A program made the translations under genes and the position numbers. A stretch of DNA of 64,000 bases from Rhizomys pruinosus. Taxonomy: Eukaryota > Chordata > Mammalia > Rodentia > Spalacidae. The notes beneath the pieces were generated by a model. It was not told where the DNA came from, did not search any database, and saw nothing but the letters and a program-made list of their open reading frames with translations. Location of the stretch: assembly GCA_009823505.1 (NCBI GenBank), contig VZQC01004530.1:894625-958624 (forward strand), in the 5' to 3' direction. Every line of letters begins with the position of its first letter. The stretch's first letter is position 1. Of this stretch, positions 10,961 to 23,011 are shown in pieces.

Positions 10961-13929
10961 TGGAGCTGAAGCTGTCATCTCTAAGAAGCCTGTTTAATGG
11001 ATTATGCTCTCTTCCGTGGCAGTTCTGAAGGAAACAGGAAGATCAAGGCATAGTAATGATGAATGGGTAACTGAACTCCTCTGAAGAATTAGAATAGACA
11101 CATTGCTATAAGCAGGGCAGTTCTGGAACTTTATCAGAGGCTTTGCTTAAAACTTCCACTTCTAAGGAGCTTTGCATTATTAATTACATGCATTGCATGT
11201 TATAGAGGTTTTGCTTTTTCTAACAACTGATCTTAGCTGTGAAGAACCCATCCTTGTTTGTTTGGGGGGAGGGTATGTTATAACTGAGTAGAGGTGTATG
11301 TAATTTCCACAAAGTTAGAAATGGAATGCGGAGCTCCAGTAACGTCTGCTTTTGGGAACCTCGCCTCTCTGTCTCTCTCATACACTGTGGATGTTTACCA
11401 CCAAGTCAGAACTCCCTGGAGTCAAATATTCATCTGGTGACATGGATATGCCATTGAACTTGATGACAATGCACATGACATTTTGTTCAGAATGAGGAAT
11501 GTGGTAGACTTTGTGCGTAATCTTTTCTGGTTGGAAAGTATTCCATACACAGTTCTTTGTTCTGGGGCAAATGTGAACTATTACAGTGCCGAGGAGTCAA
11601 CAAATCTGAGGCAAGGCTGTAGGATAACTGAGAACGTGTGCCTTTCCTCAGATGTTACCTTCTGATAGCATGATAGTGCAGTCTGCCAACATCTAACAAA
11701 GCACCTGTCTATTTTGCTCCTGGGTGTCAGCTTTATCATTGTAGTGAATCTGCTGGAAGTCTCATGAGTGGGTCAGGGGGCCCGTGAGTGTGGCAGTACT
11801 ATGGCAAGGAATACACATTAGTAGTTTTCAGATTGAACACCCGTAACCATGGTAACAATGGTACACCCCCCCCCCATCACCTCCTGGACTCCTGTGCTGC
11901 TGGTAAAGCCTGCTGTGGAGAGTTCTTACCCCTCTCCTTCCCAAGTAAAGGGAAAAGCAGCACGGGGATGGACCTTCTAGCTGCAGAGTTATTCTGGAGG
12001 GAAATGAAGAGTCCAGAGATTGTCCCAAAGGCAAAGCATCAGAAGTCCAGTTGCCTGTTAGGGAAAACAGGAAGAGAAGAAATGCATTGGGTGACATAGG
12101 AAAGCTGATAAAAGTGCACATTGACCCAGGACAATATTGAATGAGAAGAGATTTTTAAATTGAAAGGCAAACATGGAATATTTACCCCCAAATATGTAAG
12201 GGATAGATTGGTGCAATGGATTTGGGAGCCGCTTGAGAAATGGAGTTCCTGCTTGGGGCTCTTCCATGAAACACTTCTGCCCAAGCAAATGTTGAGGTGC
12301 CAGGCTGCACTTGTGTTTCTTCCTGAAAGATAAGGACTTTTTTATTGTTTGTTTACAAGATTCAGTATATCCATCGTGATGTTCTCTGAGGTAGGAGTTG
12401 CGTTGTCTCCCTTGAGATATAATGGTTCAAAAACCTATAGAAAATCTTGTACTCCAGACAAATGCAGAGAACGGTAGCAAGTCCCAGTCCCCTTTATTTC
12501 TCTGTGAAGTTCTCCAAACTGTGCATCTCAGAAAACAACTGTCTTTAGAAAAATCTGTGGAAATATAATCCTACTTTAATATGTAGTAATAAATTTTACA
12601 GGCCTCTGAGGAAAACTACTTATCTTTCTTTACAACTCCTTTAAACAAGTTTGCTCAGATACCGTCAGGCTTTTAAAACCATATCTTTAAGGATTTAAAT
12701 AATGAGATACTAAAGGAGCCTATTTCTGAGCAGCCACCTCATGTTTTGAGTTGCATTACGGTCTCTGAGGCCTGAGGAGACATTAAATTTATAACTAAAG
12801 ATGGATAATAGTAGCACATTAGAAATTAACTGTTTTGAATGTTTTGATTTATAGCCCTTATAAAAGAAACATTACAGCATGCTCTTTAGTAGGCATCAGT
12901 TGTGTGCTTACAACAGCATCAGAAGGCTTCACTTGGAACTGGAATCCTGGTGTTGAAATGAATCATAATTTAGGGCAAGTTGCTCTAAAATTTACAACAA
13001 ATTGGAATTAGCATAACAACCCGCCCGTTCCTCCCTCTATTGCCACTTCTGAATTCAGGTCCCAGGCTTGATTTATTTGTCTTGCTGTGTTCATTCAAGA
13101 GTGCTATTTTATGAGAGCAAAGTGGCCTGGGGAAGTTTGCTTTTCTAAAGAGTTTCGATGGTCCCTAGAATTAACCTTGCCCCACCTTGAAACCTCATGG
13201 CCAGGGTAGCTTATCCGCCCGTGGCCTGTGCAGTCCAAGGTTCTTGTACTTCGAAGGGCTGGATCCACTCTTCGTTTAAAGCTCATGTGTCACCATGGTG
13301 AAATTTGTACGACTTTTTCCAACGACAGGCTCCTGCGTTTTCCTTCTGCACCGGGTCCCACATGAGTTGACAGCCTGGGCTGCCCCACTCATCCTTCTGT
13401 AACTGAAGTCGGCCTCTAACTGACTGCTGCTCTCTGTGCTCCCTCCCAATTGGTTCGACGTCTTTGTTTCCTTATGCTTAGGATCTGCCTGGGGACATCT
13501 TACGAGCAAGTTGTCCCCGTGGACGTCCCTGAAGCATGTATGTAGCCACTGTCCTCTTACCATCCCCCTCAACACATGCGCTTTTGAATGTGAAAATGTG
13601 CACCTGGAGCCTGGATTGTGTCATCTGCCTTGCTTCGAAAAACACAGCACCAGCTTTTTGCTTCTCCATGATTTTACTTAGGGAAAAAAATCCACTTGGT
13701 TGGCAATATTTTGTAGTGACAAATACCTCTTCATCTCCACTGAATAAAGATACTTTCCTAGGGCTCTCAAGGAGTGCTTTGGTCTATGAATGCTCAAGGA
13801 GGCAGACAGTGAGAGACCAAACCAAGTACCATGGGACATAGAGCCACATCTGCCTTGGCTGTGTTTGGGCTCCCGCTATCAGCTCTTATAACTGAGCAGA
13901 CATGGAACACAAAATAATTTCATTTCCCT
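10961..13929. other. No gene seen; repeat-poor sequence after the ERC exon
   Basis: About 3 kb without recognisable SINE or LINE. AT-rich segments (11160-11250, 12540-12900) resemble possible constrained sequence. A C-run lies at about 11867-11875. Open frames of up to about 100 codons at 11788-12121 and 13276-13841 overlap on opposite strands, lack splice support and match no family I recognise. Confidence 0.5.
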
Positions 13930-14133
13930 TTAAGATTTATTTTTTTAATGTGTAGAGTGCTGTCCCTGCATGCATGTATATGTACCGTGTGTGCATACTT
14001 GGTGCCTTCTGAAGCCAGAAGAGTGTGTCAGATTCCCGTGGAACTAGAACTGACATGTGCATTCTGGGAACCAAAACCAAGTTCTCCATAAGGGCATCAA
14101 GTGCTCTTAACTGTTGAACCCTCTCTCCAGCCT
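13930..14133 (-). mobile_element. B2/B3-type SINE, old copy
   Basis: Reverse-strand order: T-rich tail complement, gtgccttctgaagccagaagagtgtgtcag, cccgtggaactagaact, gggaaccaaaacc, then agtgctcttaactgttgaaccctctctccagcc, the complement of the B2 tRNA-like head. The B box is decayed. Confidence 0.85.
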
Positions 14134-14660
14134 TTATTTTTATGTCTTAAACCACTAGAAATGAATTCCTTTCTTGATGGAAAGCATATGCAGATTTTAA
14201 GAACTGGTAGATAAAAATGTAGATGTGGCATTAGCAAGTTATGATGTGGGGCCATGATGCTGGCAGATAGATGTATTGTGACACAAACGAAGAACTGGAG
14301 CTATGTGATGTGGCACATAGATAGAACATGACAACATGGATAGACATAGGTGGAGGGTTCTATACACAGGAGCAGTGCTGGAAGGGCCAGAATAAGGCCC
14401 AGCTTGTAAACAAACCCCCATGAAAGGCAAGAATGGGAGAAGGGATGTTCTCCTGGGGACATGAAGTTTGTACAGACCTTGTTTCCCTCTGCATACACCG
14501 GAACTGTGCTTGTCCTGGGGCTGGAAACTGGTCATGAAAGCAACCTCCGGCCCCTCTTCTTTCTACCTCTTCTACTTACCTTCTAATGCTTCTGTTCAGC
14601 TTAGGTCTCCTGTGGCTGTTGAACTAATAGAGCTCTACCTTGTACCATTTCCGAGTAAGA

Positions 14661-15610
14661 CATTCATTCATTCATTCATCCATTCATTCCTCATCTATCT
14701 ATTCTTTTGTCAGATGCTTAAGTTGTTGGCTAGATACAGACAGAATAGTGACAGTTAAGATAAATGTGGTTGCTGCAGGGCGTGGTGGCGCTCGCCTTTA
14801 ATCGTAGCACTCCGGAGGCAGAGGCAGGAGGATCTTTGTGAATTCAAGGCCAGCCTGGTCTACAGAGTGAGTTCCAGGACAGCTGGGGCTACAGGGAGAC
14901 CCTGTCTCGAAAGGACCAAAAAAAAAAAAAGATAAATGTGGTTGCTGCCCTGTGGTATTACCATGTTATTAAGGAAAACAGAACATAGGTGATTAAACAT
15001 ATTAATAGCCATCTTACAAATTTTGATCCTTGCCTGGATAGAAAGGAAGGTACTCATGAGAGGAATCCACTTGGTTGTCCCGCAAGCATATTTCTAATGA
15101 AGTGAATTTTAAGCAAGTCTGAAAAAGGGGAGAGTCAAGATGTGCTGTATCTAAGTATGTGCTCAGGGATGGCCACAGAAAGTTGGGAGTAGGAAGAGCT
15201 TTGTGGAAACCATAACCCTTGAGTAGAGCACCAGAGTGAGATGAGAAAGAGAGGCAAGGAAAGGCAAAATTGCATAAGGCTTTCAAGGCCATAGTCGAAA
15301 GCTCAGAATTTAGACTAAGAAAAATGAACAGACTTTGGAAAGTCTTAAGCTGGGCCATGACATAATTCAATTTATGTTGTCGATGCAGAACAACTCGGGC
15401 TGCTATGTGAAGGCTGAATTTTCATGGCAAGAAAGCAGAAGGAGAGGCGGTCCCATCATGTGGGAGAATTGATGGTGCTGACCCAGGGCGGCGGCACCGT
15501 AGATACAGACTAGTGTACAAATTGGAGGGAAGACTAAGAAGGGAAGCCAGGAGGGCTGGAAGGGGAGGTCAGATAATGGATGAAATTGAGGATGCCTCTG
15601 ATTTCTTCTG
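14661..15610 (+). mobile_element. L2 LINE 3'-region fossil, interrupted by a B1
   Basis: It starts with repeated CATT, continues through an acagacagaatagtgacagt segment, and after the B1 resumes at gataaatgtggttgctgccctgtgg. Later it has the L2-like phrases aaggctttcaaggccatag, gggccatgacataattc and ctcgggctgctatgtg in the right order. The total matches the usual non-coding 3' part of L2 copies. Boundaries are approximate. Confidence 0.65.
14777..14930 (+). mobile_element. B1 SINE with perfect 18-bp target-site duplication
   Basis: A complete B1 (gggcgtggtggcgctcgcc, then cagcctggtctacagagtgag, then ctacagggagaccctgtctc, then poly-A). The 18-bp duplication gataaatgtggttgctgc at 14759-14776 recurs exactly at 14931-14948. 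The insertion is recent relative to its host element, which is an L2. Confidence 0.97.
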
Positions 15611-15892
15611 TGGGTGTCAAAACTACAGAGGAGTTGGACAGCCGAGGGCTGAGCAGTGTTCTGGGCCCTTCTTCTCCCCAAATGTCTAGTCAGCCTGGCC
15701 AAGGCACATGCAGGCTTCTGACCTGTATTCTTTCCTATTTGCCTCTATAGCAGCAGGGGAATCTTTGGCCTCTTGATACAGTGATGTGCAGGCTGACAGG
15801 TTTAAAGCGTGGCTGAAGTCCAAGTTTAAAACTGTGGCTTCTGCAACTCAAAAACAGTGAGAAAGGTTGAATACCAAAGATTTCAAAGAATC

Positions 15893-16031
15893 TATGCCTG
15901 TTGTCACAGGCTTGTAAACTACTGTGGAAGTTGAGGCCAGACGATCACAAGTTCAAGGGCTGCCTGGGCTATAGAATAAGTTCAAGCTAACGAGGGCAAC
16001 ATAGTCTGAGACTGTGTCTTGAGCTAAAATA
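15893..16031 (+). mobile_element. Old B1-related SINE
   Basis: It follows B1 order at low identity: ggcttgtaaactactgtggaag, ttgaggccagacgatcac, aagttcaagggctgcctggg, then gactgtgtcttgagc. It may be an early B1 (PB1-like), possibly joined with the ID piece that follows. Confidence 0.65.
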
Positions 16032-16040
16032 TACCAGTAA

Positions 16041-16110
16041 GGCTGGGAATATAGCTTAGTGGTAGTGTGCTTGCTAGCATGTGCCAGGCTTTGAGTTCAT
16101 TTCCCTGAAC
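16041..16110 (+). mobile_element. ID-like tRNA-Ala-derived SINE
   Basis: It begins ggctgggaatatagcttagtgg, an A-box-like head close to ID, followed by gtgcttgctagcatgtgcc and a decayed B box. It sits 10 bases after an old B1, so the pair may have moved as a composite. Confidence 0.7.
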
Positions 16111-16119
16111 CCTCTGAAA

Positions 16120-16154
16120 ACATTATCATCACCACCACCACCACCATCATCATA
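16120..16154. repeat. (CAY)n trinucleotide tract
   Basis: A short run of CAT/CAC triplets (atcatcaccaccaccaccac, then catcatcat) in the tail of the ID-like element. Confidence 0.9.
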
Positions 16155-16909
16155 GAGTGAGGTCATGTGTGTAAAGAAGATGTTCTATAGAAAAACAAAT
16201 CTCCTGAGGTTGTGGGAGATCAAGAAGCTTCAAGAGAGGGGAGAACAATGTCCCTAGCTTTTGTGGCCCCTCTTGAGATCACAAGGCATCAAGGATTCTG
16301 TTAGTCAAGAACAACTCATGAGATCTGGCTTCCCAGGGTACTTGGCTTCCCAACTTGGCCTTCCTAGCTATTATTACTATCCTGCAGAAACTTTGAGCTG
16401 TTTTTCTTCAGGACCCAAGTTGAGAAGTTGGGAAGTGACCAGAAGCAATTTTGAGATATTTCAGAACCACTGTTCCAAGATCTCTACCCAGCTATAAAAT
16501 CAATTCCTGAGTGGAGGGGGGGGGTGCTTTCCGGCTTTATTTCCGTTCTCACAGCCACTCTCTTGAATTGCTTTTCTGGAAGACATCTATATATTTTTAT
16601 CTCTGACCCAAGCCAAGTAGTAAAGCTGTAGTTTCAACATCCCATCCACAATCCTTGCAATCCATATTTCATTAGAAGAACATTTCTTTATTTCAGCAAT
16701 GGAGACGGGGATTGAGAAAGGTAGTTACTGCTCCAGAAGAATTTAGGATCATTCACAACTCTTTAAGCTTGTTATGAAAGCTGCAGGGTCTGGAGGTCTC
16801 CTGATCATGGTTAACAAGCATCCACATGGATGTGGAGACATCCTCCAAAGAGAGCATTTGTGATACTCAGCAGACACACACCTCTGGATAGCAGTGTGCT
16901 TGGTATGTA
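16155..16909. other. No gene seen
   Basis: Unique-looking sequence with a short G-run at about 16518-16526. No splice-flanked coding segment and no clear repeat was recognised. Confidence 0.5.
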
Positions 16910-17140
16910 GTAGTGTGCATCTGAATTCAGACAGACCTGGGTTTGGACCCTGGTCCCAGCACTACTTGGCACGGTCATCTTGGATAAGTGGTCTTAGGTC
17001 TCTGGACTCCATTTCCTCCTTTGGAGGTTATACCCCGCTCACAGAGCCACAGTAGAGACCAGGCAAACTTAGCTGGGTAAGGTCTTTCACTATGTCTGGG
17101 GCATAATGAATGCTCAGTCCCAGGTAGATTGTCACTGTTA
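16910..17140 (+). mobile_element. MIR SINE fossil
   Basis: MIR order on the plus strand: attcagacagacctgggttt, gaccctggtcccagcactact, ttggataagtggtcttaggtc, ctccatttcctcctttggaggt, then a gcataatgaatgctcag end. Old and diverged. Confidence 0.8.
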
Positions 17141-17248
17141 TTGTTGATCCTGGGCCCAGGAAAGTGTAACCATCCTCCAGCTGAGGAAAATGGTTGCCAC
17201 TGTGGGAGTCTTGAATTGGGATTTGGGAGGAGAATAAAAAGGCAAAAG

Positions 17249-17415
17249 AGCTGGCTGTGGTGGTGCACACCTTTAATCCCAGCACTTGGGAGGCGGAGGC
17301 AGGCGGATCTTTGTGAGTTCAAGGCCAGCCTGGTCTACAGAGTGAGTTCCAGGACAGCTAGGGGCTACAGGGAAACCCTGTCTCAACGACCAAAAAAAAA
17401 AAAAAAAAAAAAAAA
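17249..17415 (+). mobile_element. B1 SINE
   Basis: A full B1 from gctggctgtggtggtgcacac to ctacagggaaaccctgtctc and a long A-run. The flanking direct repeat aaaaaggcaaaag appears before (17235 on) and after (17411 on) the element. Confidence 0.97.
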
Positions 17416-18030
17416 GGCAAAAGAAAGGAAAATCAAAGTGGAAAATGAACTCCTGTGAACCTGAGTAAACCTGAGTCACCTCCATGATTTTCAACAGGCA
17501 TGTTTACCTTACAAACACACCCATTTCAGTTACCTTTATTTAAAAACTTTGTTTTGTTTTTGAGACTTGAGTATTACAAAAGAAGCTTTGGTTTTCCCAT
17601 GTTTGCAACTGAGGATTTATTTCAGGTAAAAGAGAAACCTAATGAGTAATGTGAAAAGCCAGCGACCATTTAATGAGCAACTGGGAAGGAGCAAAGGGCG
17701 GTCCTGTCTCAGTCTGCCCCCAGCTCTCCAGTGGGCAGGAGCTTGCCAAGAGTGTGCAGAAAAGGACACTAGTGCTCTGGCTTTTCTGGAGCTCATCAGG
17801 GTTACCTGGCACAGGCACACGTGATGGCTTCAATATGAATGACCACACTCTCCGGACCTGGAATCTGGCTGAGAAATCATAAACAAATGGTGGTGATAAA
17901 TGACTGTGGGCCACAGGCGGGAGGCATCTAGTGGAGTACTATTGCATTACATCGCACTCTTCCTGTGCCAGGGCTGGAGCCCAGGGAGCGCTCTGGCCCT
18001 CCAAGCCCTTGTCATTTGCTTCAGGTTGTG
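17416..18030. other. No gene seen
   Basis: Several overlapping short frames on both strands at 17617-17914 are mutually exclusive and lack splice or family support. The repeat content is unrecognised. Confidence 0.45.
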
Positions 18031-18034
18031 GTGC

Positions 18035-18270
18035 TGGTCTGTTCTTGTTTAACCTCTTTATTAATGATATGTAAAGAGAGCAAGTGAAGGAAAGTCACAC
18101 ATGACACTAATTTGGGAGGTGTTGGAAACACTAGTGAGGTCAGAGAAATCATACAAATGGCCCAAAGAGGTTAGGGACATGAGGGAAAATAGCAAATCTT
18201 GGAGGAGTCCAGACACTCACAGCTGGCGAAAATTAATCAGAGGCACAGATATCGATGAACCCAAGGGATA
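18035..18270 (+). mobile_element. Possible CR1/L3 LINE reverse-transcriptase trace
   Basis: 18048-18071 translates as FNLFINDM. After a frameshift, 18103-18120 translates as DTNLGG. This is the spacing and wording of the CR1/L3 reverse-transcriptase region around FxxDTKLGG. The aspartates and frame are broken by stops and shifts, so it is a dead fossil. The assignment rests on two short motifs. Confidence 0.45.
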
Positions 18271-19017
18271 CATAAAACTGAACACCGAAAGGAAGAGAGA
18301 AAAAATAAGCCTCAGTGGACATTGGGAAATCCAGCCGACAAGTATGCCAAAGGCCAGAGCAGAAGGTTGGTGCAAAGGGGTGCCAGCAAGCCCTTACTAT
18401 GCAGGCAGGTACTAAAACAACAGGTGTGACCATATGTGACAATCCCACCACGTAACTTTTGTCTTGTACTTAGGACCTCATATGTTATAAACTGTTTCTT
18501 GGCGGATTCCAAGTTCTGAAAGATGAGGAGTTTACAGAACACATCTCTCCCAGGTGAGGGCAGGGCTCTGTTCAGTGCTGAATATAGGTTCGCCGTCCAC
18601 TGTGTATCAGCTTTAGAATATGTGGTCAGGAGGACATTTTCAGAGACAGCATTCAGGATTCTCCTTGGAATGTGAACTTGAGAGAGGTTCAACCCTTGTT
18701 CCTAGCCTTATAGACAGCTTCTAGCTACTTCTCAGAGGTCAACTTGTAGAGCTATCTGACTTGTGAACAGTGTCATAGGCTAGACCCCAATATTCATCTT
18801 AGTTCAGACCAACTTTTTTTCAAATATCTCTGCAAGCACCAACAAAATGGGAAAACTAGAAACTATCCAAAACAAAAGTGTATGTTTTAGGGCCTCACTG
18901 CACTAAGCAGAATGGTGTTCCTTTCCACTTCCAGGACTTACTTGGCAGATGTTCTCATCGGTGATATCCTGCCGTTTCCAGTTAGCTTCCCCTGTACCTT
19001 TTTATCCATGATGTTGG
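18271..19017. other. No gene seen
   Basis: The opposing frames at 18101-18415 (+) and 18312-18692 (-) overlap and are unfamiliar. No recent SINE. Confidence 0.45.
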
Positions 19018-19035
19018 GATGAAAATGTGTATTTT

Positions 19036-19190
19036 CAGCCAGGCGTGGTGGCACATGCCTTTAATCCTAGCACTCGGGAGGCAGAAGCAGGTGGATCTTT
19101 GTGAGTTCAAGGCCAGCCTGGTCTAAAGAGTGAGTTCCAGGACAGCTGGGGCTACAGGGAGACCCTGTCTTGAAAAGACAAAAAGAAAAA
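19036..19190 (+). mobile_element. B1 SINE
   Basis: A complete B1 (gccaggcgtggtggcacatg, then gtctaaagagtgagttccag, then gagaccctgtcttg, then an A-rich tail). The direct repeat atgaaaatgtgt lies at about 19019-19030 and again at about 19194-19205. Confidence 0.96.
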
Positions 19191-19205
19191 GAAATGAAAA
19201 TGTGT

Positions 19206-21133
19206 GTTCTTCTAGTTTGTTTTCCACGAAATGCATACAAACAGGAAGAGTAACAGCGTATAGCAACTGAGACCTTGTATCACAGCAGTCCGTGGTCAAG
19301 TGGCTCATCCTTGCAAGGAGTGAAGTTTAGGTGTCAGGCCCCATCTCTGTAAGCAGAGGCTGTAGACCCTGGGCCATGATGCTTGCCCTGCCAATCTCAA
19401 GCCTATGCTCATGGTGATAAAAGTCACTTAAGAGTCTGTAGACAGTAGGACCCTGCCCATCCTTTAAGCCTTCCTGAAAGTCTCTGCATCTCTAAAGCCA
19501 CTGGCTGTTTGACACCCCATTGCACACCCTAAGAGTCAGGGTCCCCTTGTTGTGGCAGTGGTTACAAGGCATGTGTGCAGCTTCGAAGTCTGGCTGCCCA
19601 CAGGCATTCCTGATGGCTTCTGTCAGAGTGTCCTGACGGCCGACTGATTTCTTGGAAGGACGTAGAAGGAGGGTTGTTACAATCTCTGGGAGAGATCATT
19701 TCTCTCAATGAACCTAGTAAATGTGTTAGAGGAAATGTTGTTTGTGGCCACAGATTCCCTTCTTGAACTTCATACCTTTGTTGGAGTTGAAAACCCAGGA
19801 TAATCACCAAACATTGCAGCCGCCACTCTCTTGGGAAACTTGAACCTCCTACAGCCATATTTTTACTATCGAGCTATGGCCTTGTAACATATACCTGATG
19901 GAGCCCGGAAGCCAACTGAGCAGTCTTGGGTGTGGTGTGGTCCGGAGCACTCGGGCTGTGGAGTAGCACAGACCAAGTTGATACTGGTTCTACTACTTTC
20001 TCACTGGTTTGAGCCTTTGCAGGCAGTTCTAGCTGCTGGGGTGTTGTCCCACATGCTTCTCTTTCCACATCGATGAACTGGCATCTCTTCATCACTAGGA
20101 TACCCCCTCTCCATCCGGCAAACTGGAGATCCAGAGAAGGCAGAGGTGAGCACTCTGCGTCTCTCTGGATGCACGGGAGCCAAGAGAGGAGAAGCAGCAC
20201 CGCCCAGCAGATCTGTTTGTGGCAGTCCTGGCTCATGTCATTGTCCCCTGGCTGTGAGCATTGTGAGGATTCCGTGGCAGCCTTAAGTCAGCATATGGCA
20301 GAAGCCGCAGACCTGGTGATCACCCAGCGCCTGTCTTTAAGCACACCAAGATCTCTGACATAACTATCATTAAAAAGCGAGTCTCCTCTGCCTCCTGGAG
20401 TTTGGGCTGTGAACTGATTCTACTCGACCTTTGGCTACTGTTGATTTGGGTTGATTTTTGTGGTGTTATTTATTCCCTGGGTCCTCAGTCTTTGGCACCA
20501 GGTGAATGGGAGGCTAGCTCGGGATAATGATGAAAACCACATTAGAGGAAATCCTTCCTGCTCTTCTTCATCAGAGAGGAAGCAGAATTCTGGGAAACTC
20601 CTTCTTCGGAGGGAGGAGCCTGTGTGCAGGGCTTTAGCCTTTCCATCACTGATCTACAATGGTATGGAGGCTCCTAGGCCCTCAGTACATTTGACCACAG
20701 AAAAGAATCATCCTTCCCTCCTTGGAATGTGGAGCCAGGAAAGGGGGGATTGAGGAAGCTTCAGGGCCCAGGAGCAGACTTTGTCCATCCTTATATAACA
20801 ATCTTGGGACTCGGGGAAATTTGATACATCACATAGGGAGGCGAATGTATGTGAGGGTACAAGCCGAGTTGCCCCAGATGATTTTTCTTTGTGTTACTGC
20901 TTTTAACAACTATGAATGCACTCACATGCTGACGGTAGCCAGGACAGGCTCTCTCTTTTCCCCTCTGCAGATCATTGCTGTTCCCATAGACCAAGGGTCA
21001 GGCCTGTAGCCCAGAGGCTCCCTGACTAGACTCTTCATCTCTGGGAAAGCCGGAAAGCTCCGAGGACTGGCATCGTCCACTTCCGTGTCACTTGCCCAGC
21101 TTCCTTGTGGAGAAACTGCCCCATATTCATGCT

Positions 21134-21136
<3 letters not shown>
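19206..21136. other. No gene seen
   Basis: About 1.9 kb of mixed sequence, with opposing short frames at 19562-20363. A faint MIR-like order may exist around 19950-20110 but is too weak to call. No splice-supported exon. Confidence 0.45.

Positions 21137-21184
<48 letters not shown>
21137..21184. repeat. (TG)n microsatellite
   Basis: About 24 uninterrupted GT units. Likely polymorphic. Confidence 0.97.
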
Positions 21185-21187
<3 letters not shown>

Positions 21188-21334
21188 CTCTCATCTGCAC
21201 TGTGCCTTTTCCCAACACCCCTTTCTCTTCTTCTTCATTCTTTTTCATGAATAAAATATTCATCCTCCCCACAGAAGCTCCTGGGGCCTATGGTGGAAGC
21301 TGTGCACTCCAGAGCTGCCCCTTAGCCTTACATA

Positions 21335-21440
21335 GTTTAATCTCTTGTCACCTGGATGTCCTTATCTGGAAATGGAGAAGTAGTCTTTTCCCTTCCCTCC
21401 TCCATGGAGTTCCTGTGAAGCTCCAATGAAATAAAGATGA
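21335..21440 (+). mobile_element. MIR SINE fragment
   Basis: The segment cttatctggaaatggagaag followed by ctccatggagttcctgtgaag and ctccaatgaaata matches the 3' half of MIR in order. Confidence 0.6.
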
Positions 21441-22557
21441 TCATACCATGCTGGGACTCACCACTGAGTTCCACTCTCCCCAGACACTTGCCTGTGTTTT
21501 TAGCTCCTTCCCAAACTCCCCCTCTCTAACATCCACTCCATTGCTTGGCGACCCCAGCAGTGCAGTGTCAGAACATCTGGAATTATTAATCAAGTATCTT
21601 CTGTGTGGTAGAAAGATCTGAATGTCTCGATGGCCCCCAAGCTAGCTGTAGCAGTGAGTGCACATCCGCCTCCTGTCCCTGCTTCACAGTGACACCAGTG
21701 GAGCTATTCTTCATGCTTTGCAACAACCACCCCCACCTCTGTGTGGAACAGGTCATATCTAATACTCCTAGGGGTGAGCAAGCCGCCTAGACAACAAAAA
21801 CTGTCTACCTGCAAGTTCAAACTCTGTGTCTGTGGGATTGCAGTGGACTGCCACAGTCAGTAGCTTGTTGGAATTAGGTGTGTGAGAACCTTCAAACATT
21901 TTGGCCATTGTGAGAAAGACCACCATGTTTTTTAAAGTCGGGAGAAACTTAACACTCACGTTAAACCCAGTGAAATTACCAAGAGAGCTCGAAAGCTGCC
22001 TTTTTCCTAGATGTCTGTACTCACTTATCTTGTCTGATCCTGAGTAGATAAAGGAAATGTTGGAAACAGCTGCTTGAGAAAGGCCCGGCTGCACCTCTTT
22101 CCCTGGGGAAATGCATGCACACACTTGCTGGTGGTGGCGTACTCTCAAGAGAGGCTTCGGGGAGTTGTGCAAGCAGGCATCTCCGTGAGGTGACGAGGCT
22201 TTTTGCTTCATGTTTCATGCCTGCCAGCAGCTGGCATCCCTCAGAAACCGTGTGAAAAGCAGTCAGAGTTCCGGGTGCAGACTTCTGAGAGCAGGTTAAG
22301 GAAACTTTGTGTGTAACTCCTAATCTCATTGGGAAATTTTAGGGTGAAAAATGTAATTATATCTGAAATGCCAACAACCAAGGCTGAAGGAATGTCTCCT
22401 CTTTGGAGGTTCTTTGTTGATGAGATTAAAGACTAAGCTCTTGCACTCCTGCCTACAAATTATTCTGATTATTTGAAAAGAAATGAAAGATGATACCGAG
22501 AAGGAAAAGAAGTCACATACCACAATATATGAGATTTAACTAATAGCTCCCTTGTTT
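21441..22557. other. No gene seen
   Basis: Contains a 147-codon minus frame (21768-22211) with overlapping competing frames, no recognised domain and no splice signals of note. Treated as non-coding. Confidence 0.45.
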
Positions 22558-22572
22558 AATAATTAGTTCAAG

Positions 22573-22819
22573 GGGCTGGAGAGATAGCCTAGCGGTTAAG
22601 AGTGCTGACTGCTCTTGCAGAAGACCCGGGTTCTATCCCCAGCACCCACATGGTGGCTGAGAACCGTCTGTAACTCCAATTCCAGGAGAACTCCAGTTCC
22701 AGGGGAATCCAATGCCCTCTTCTGACCTCCACGGCATTGCACAGCACGGATGCACAGACCTCCATACAGACAATACATTCATACACATAAATAAATAAAT
22801 AAAATAAAAAGAAAAAAAT
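22573..22819 (+). mobile_element. B2 SINE with target-site duplication
   Basis: Full-length B2 with a near-consensus Pol III A box (tagcctagcgg) and a B box (gggttctatccc), the body phrase taactccaattccagg, and an AATAAA-containing tail. The duplication aataattagttcaag flanks it at 22558-22572 and about 22820-22834. Confidence 0.97.
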
Positions 22820-22918
22820 AATAATTAGTTCAAGAAATATTAGTTGGGTACCTACTATGTGCAGTTCAACAAAAGCTAGATAGAGATATTCTCTTTTTGA
22901 ATATTTAATGCCCCAAAC

Positions 22919-22920
<2 letters not shown>

Positions 22921-22979
<59 letters not shown>

Positions 22980-23011
22980 TTTCTCTCTCTCTCTTCTCTC
23001 TCTTTTCTTTC
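22921..23011. repeat. (CTTT)n polypyrimidine tract
   Basis: About 60 bases of perfect CTTT units are followed by a 30-base TC-rich interrupted stretch. The homopyrimidine/homopurine strand bias with mirror symmetry can form triplex (H-) DNA. Confidence 0.96.

Noticed and set aside
21768..22211. 147-codon minus-strand frame
   Set aside because: Competing overlapping frames and no recognised domain.
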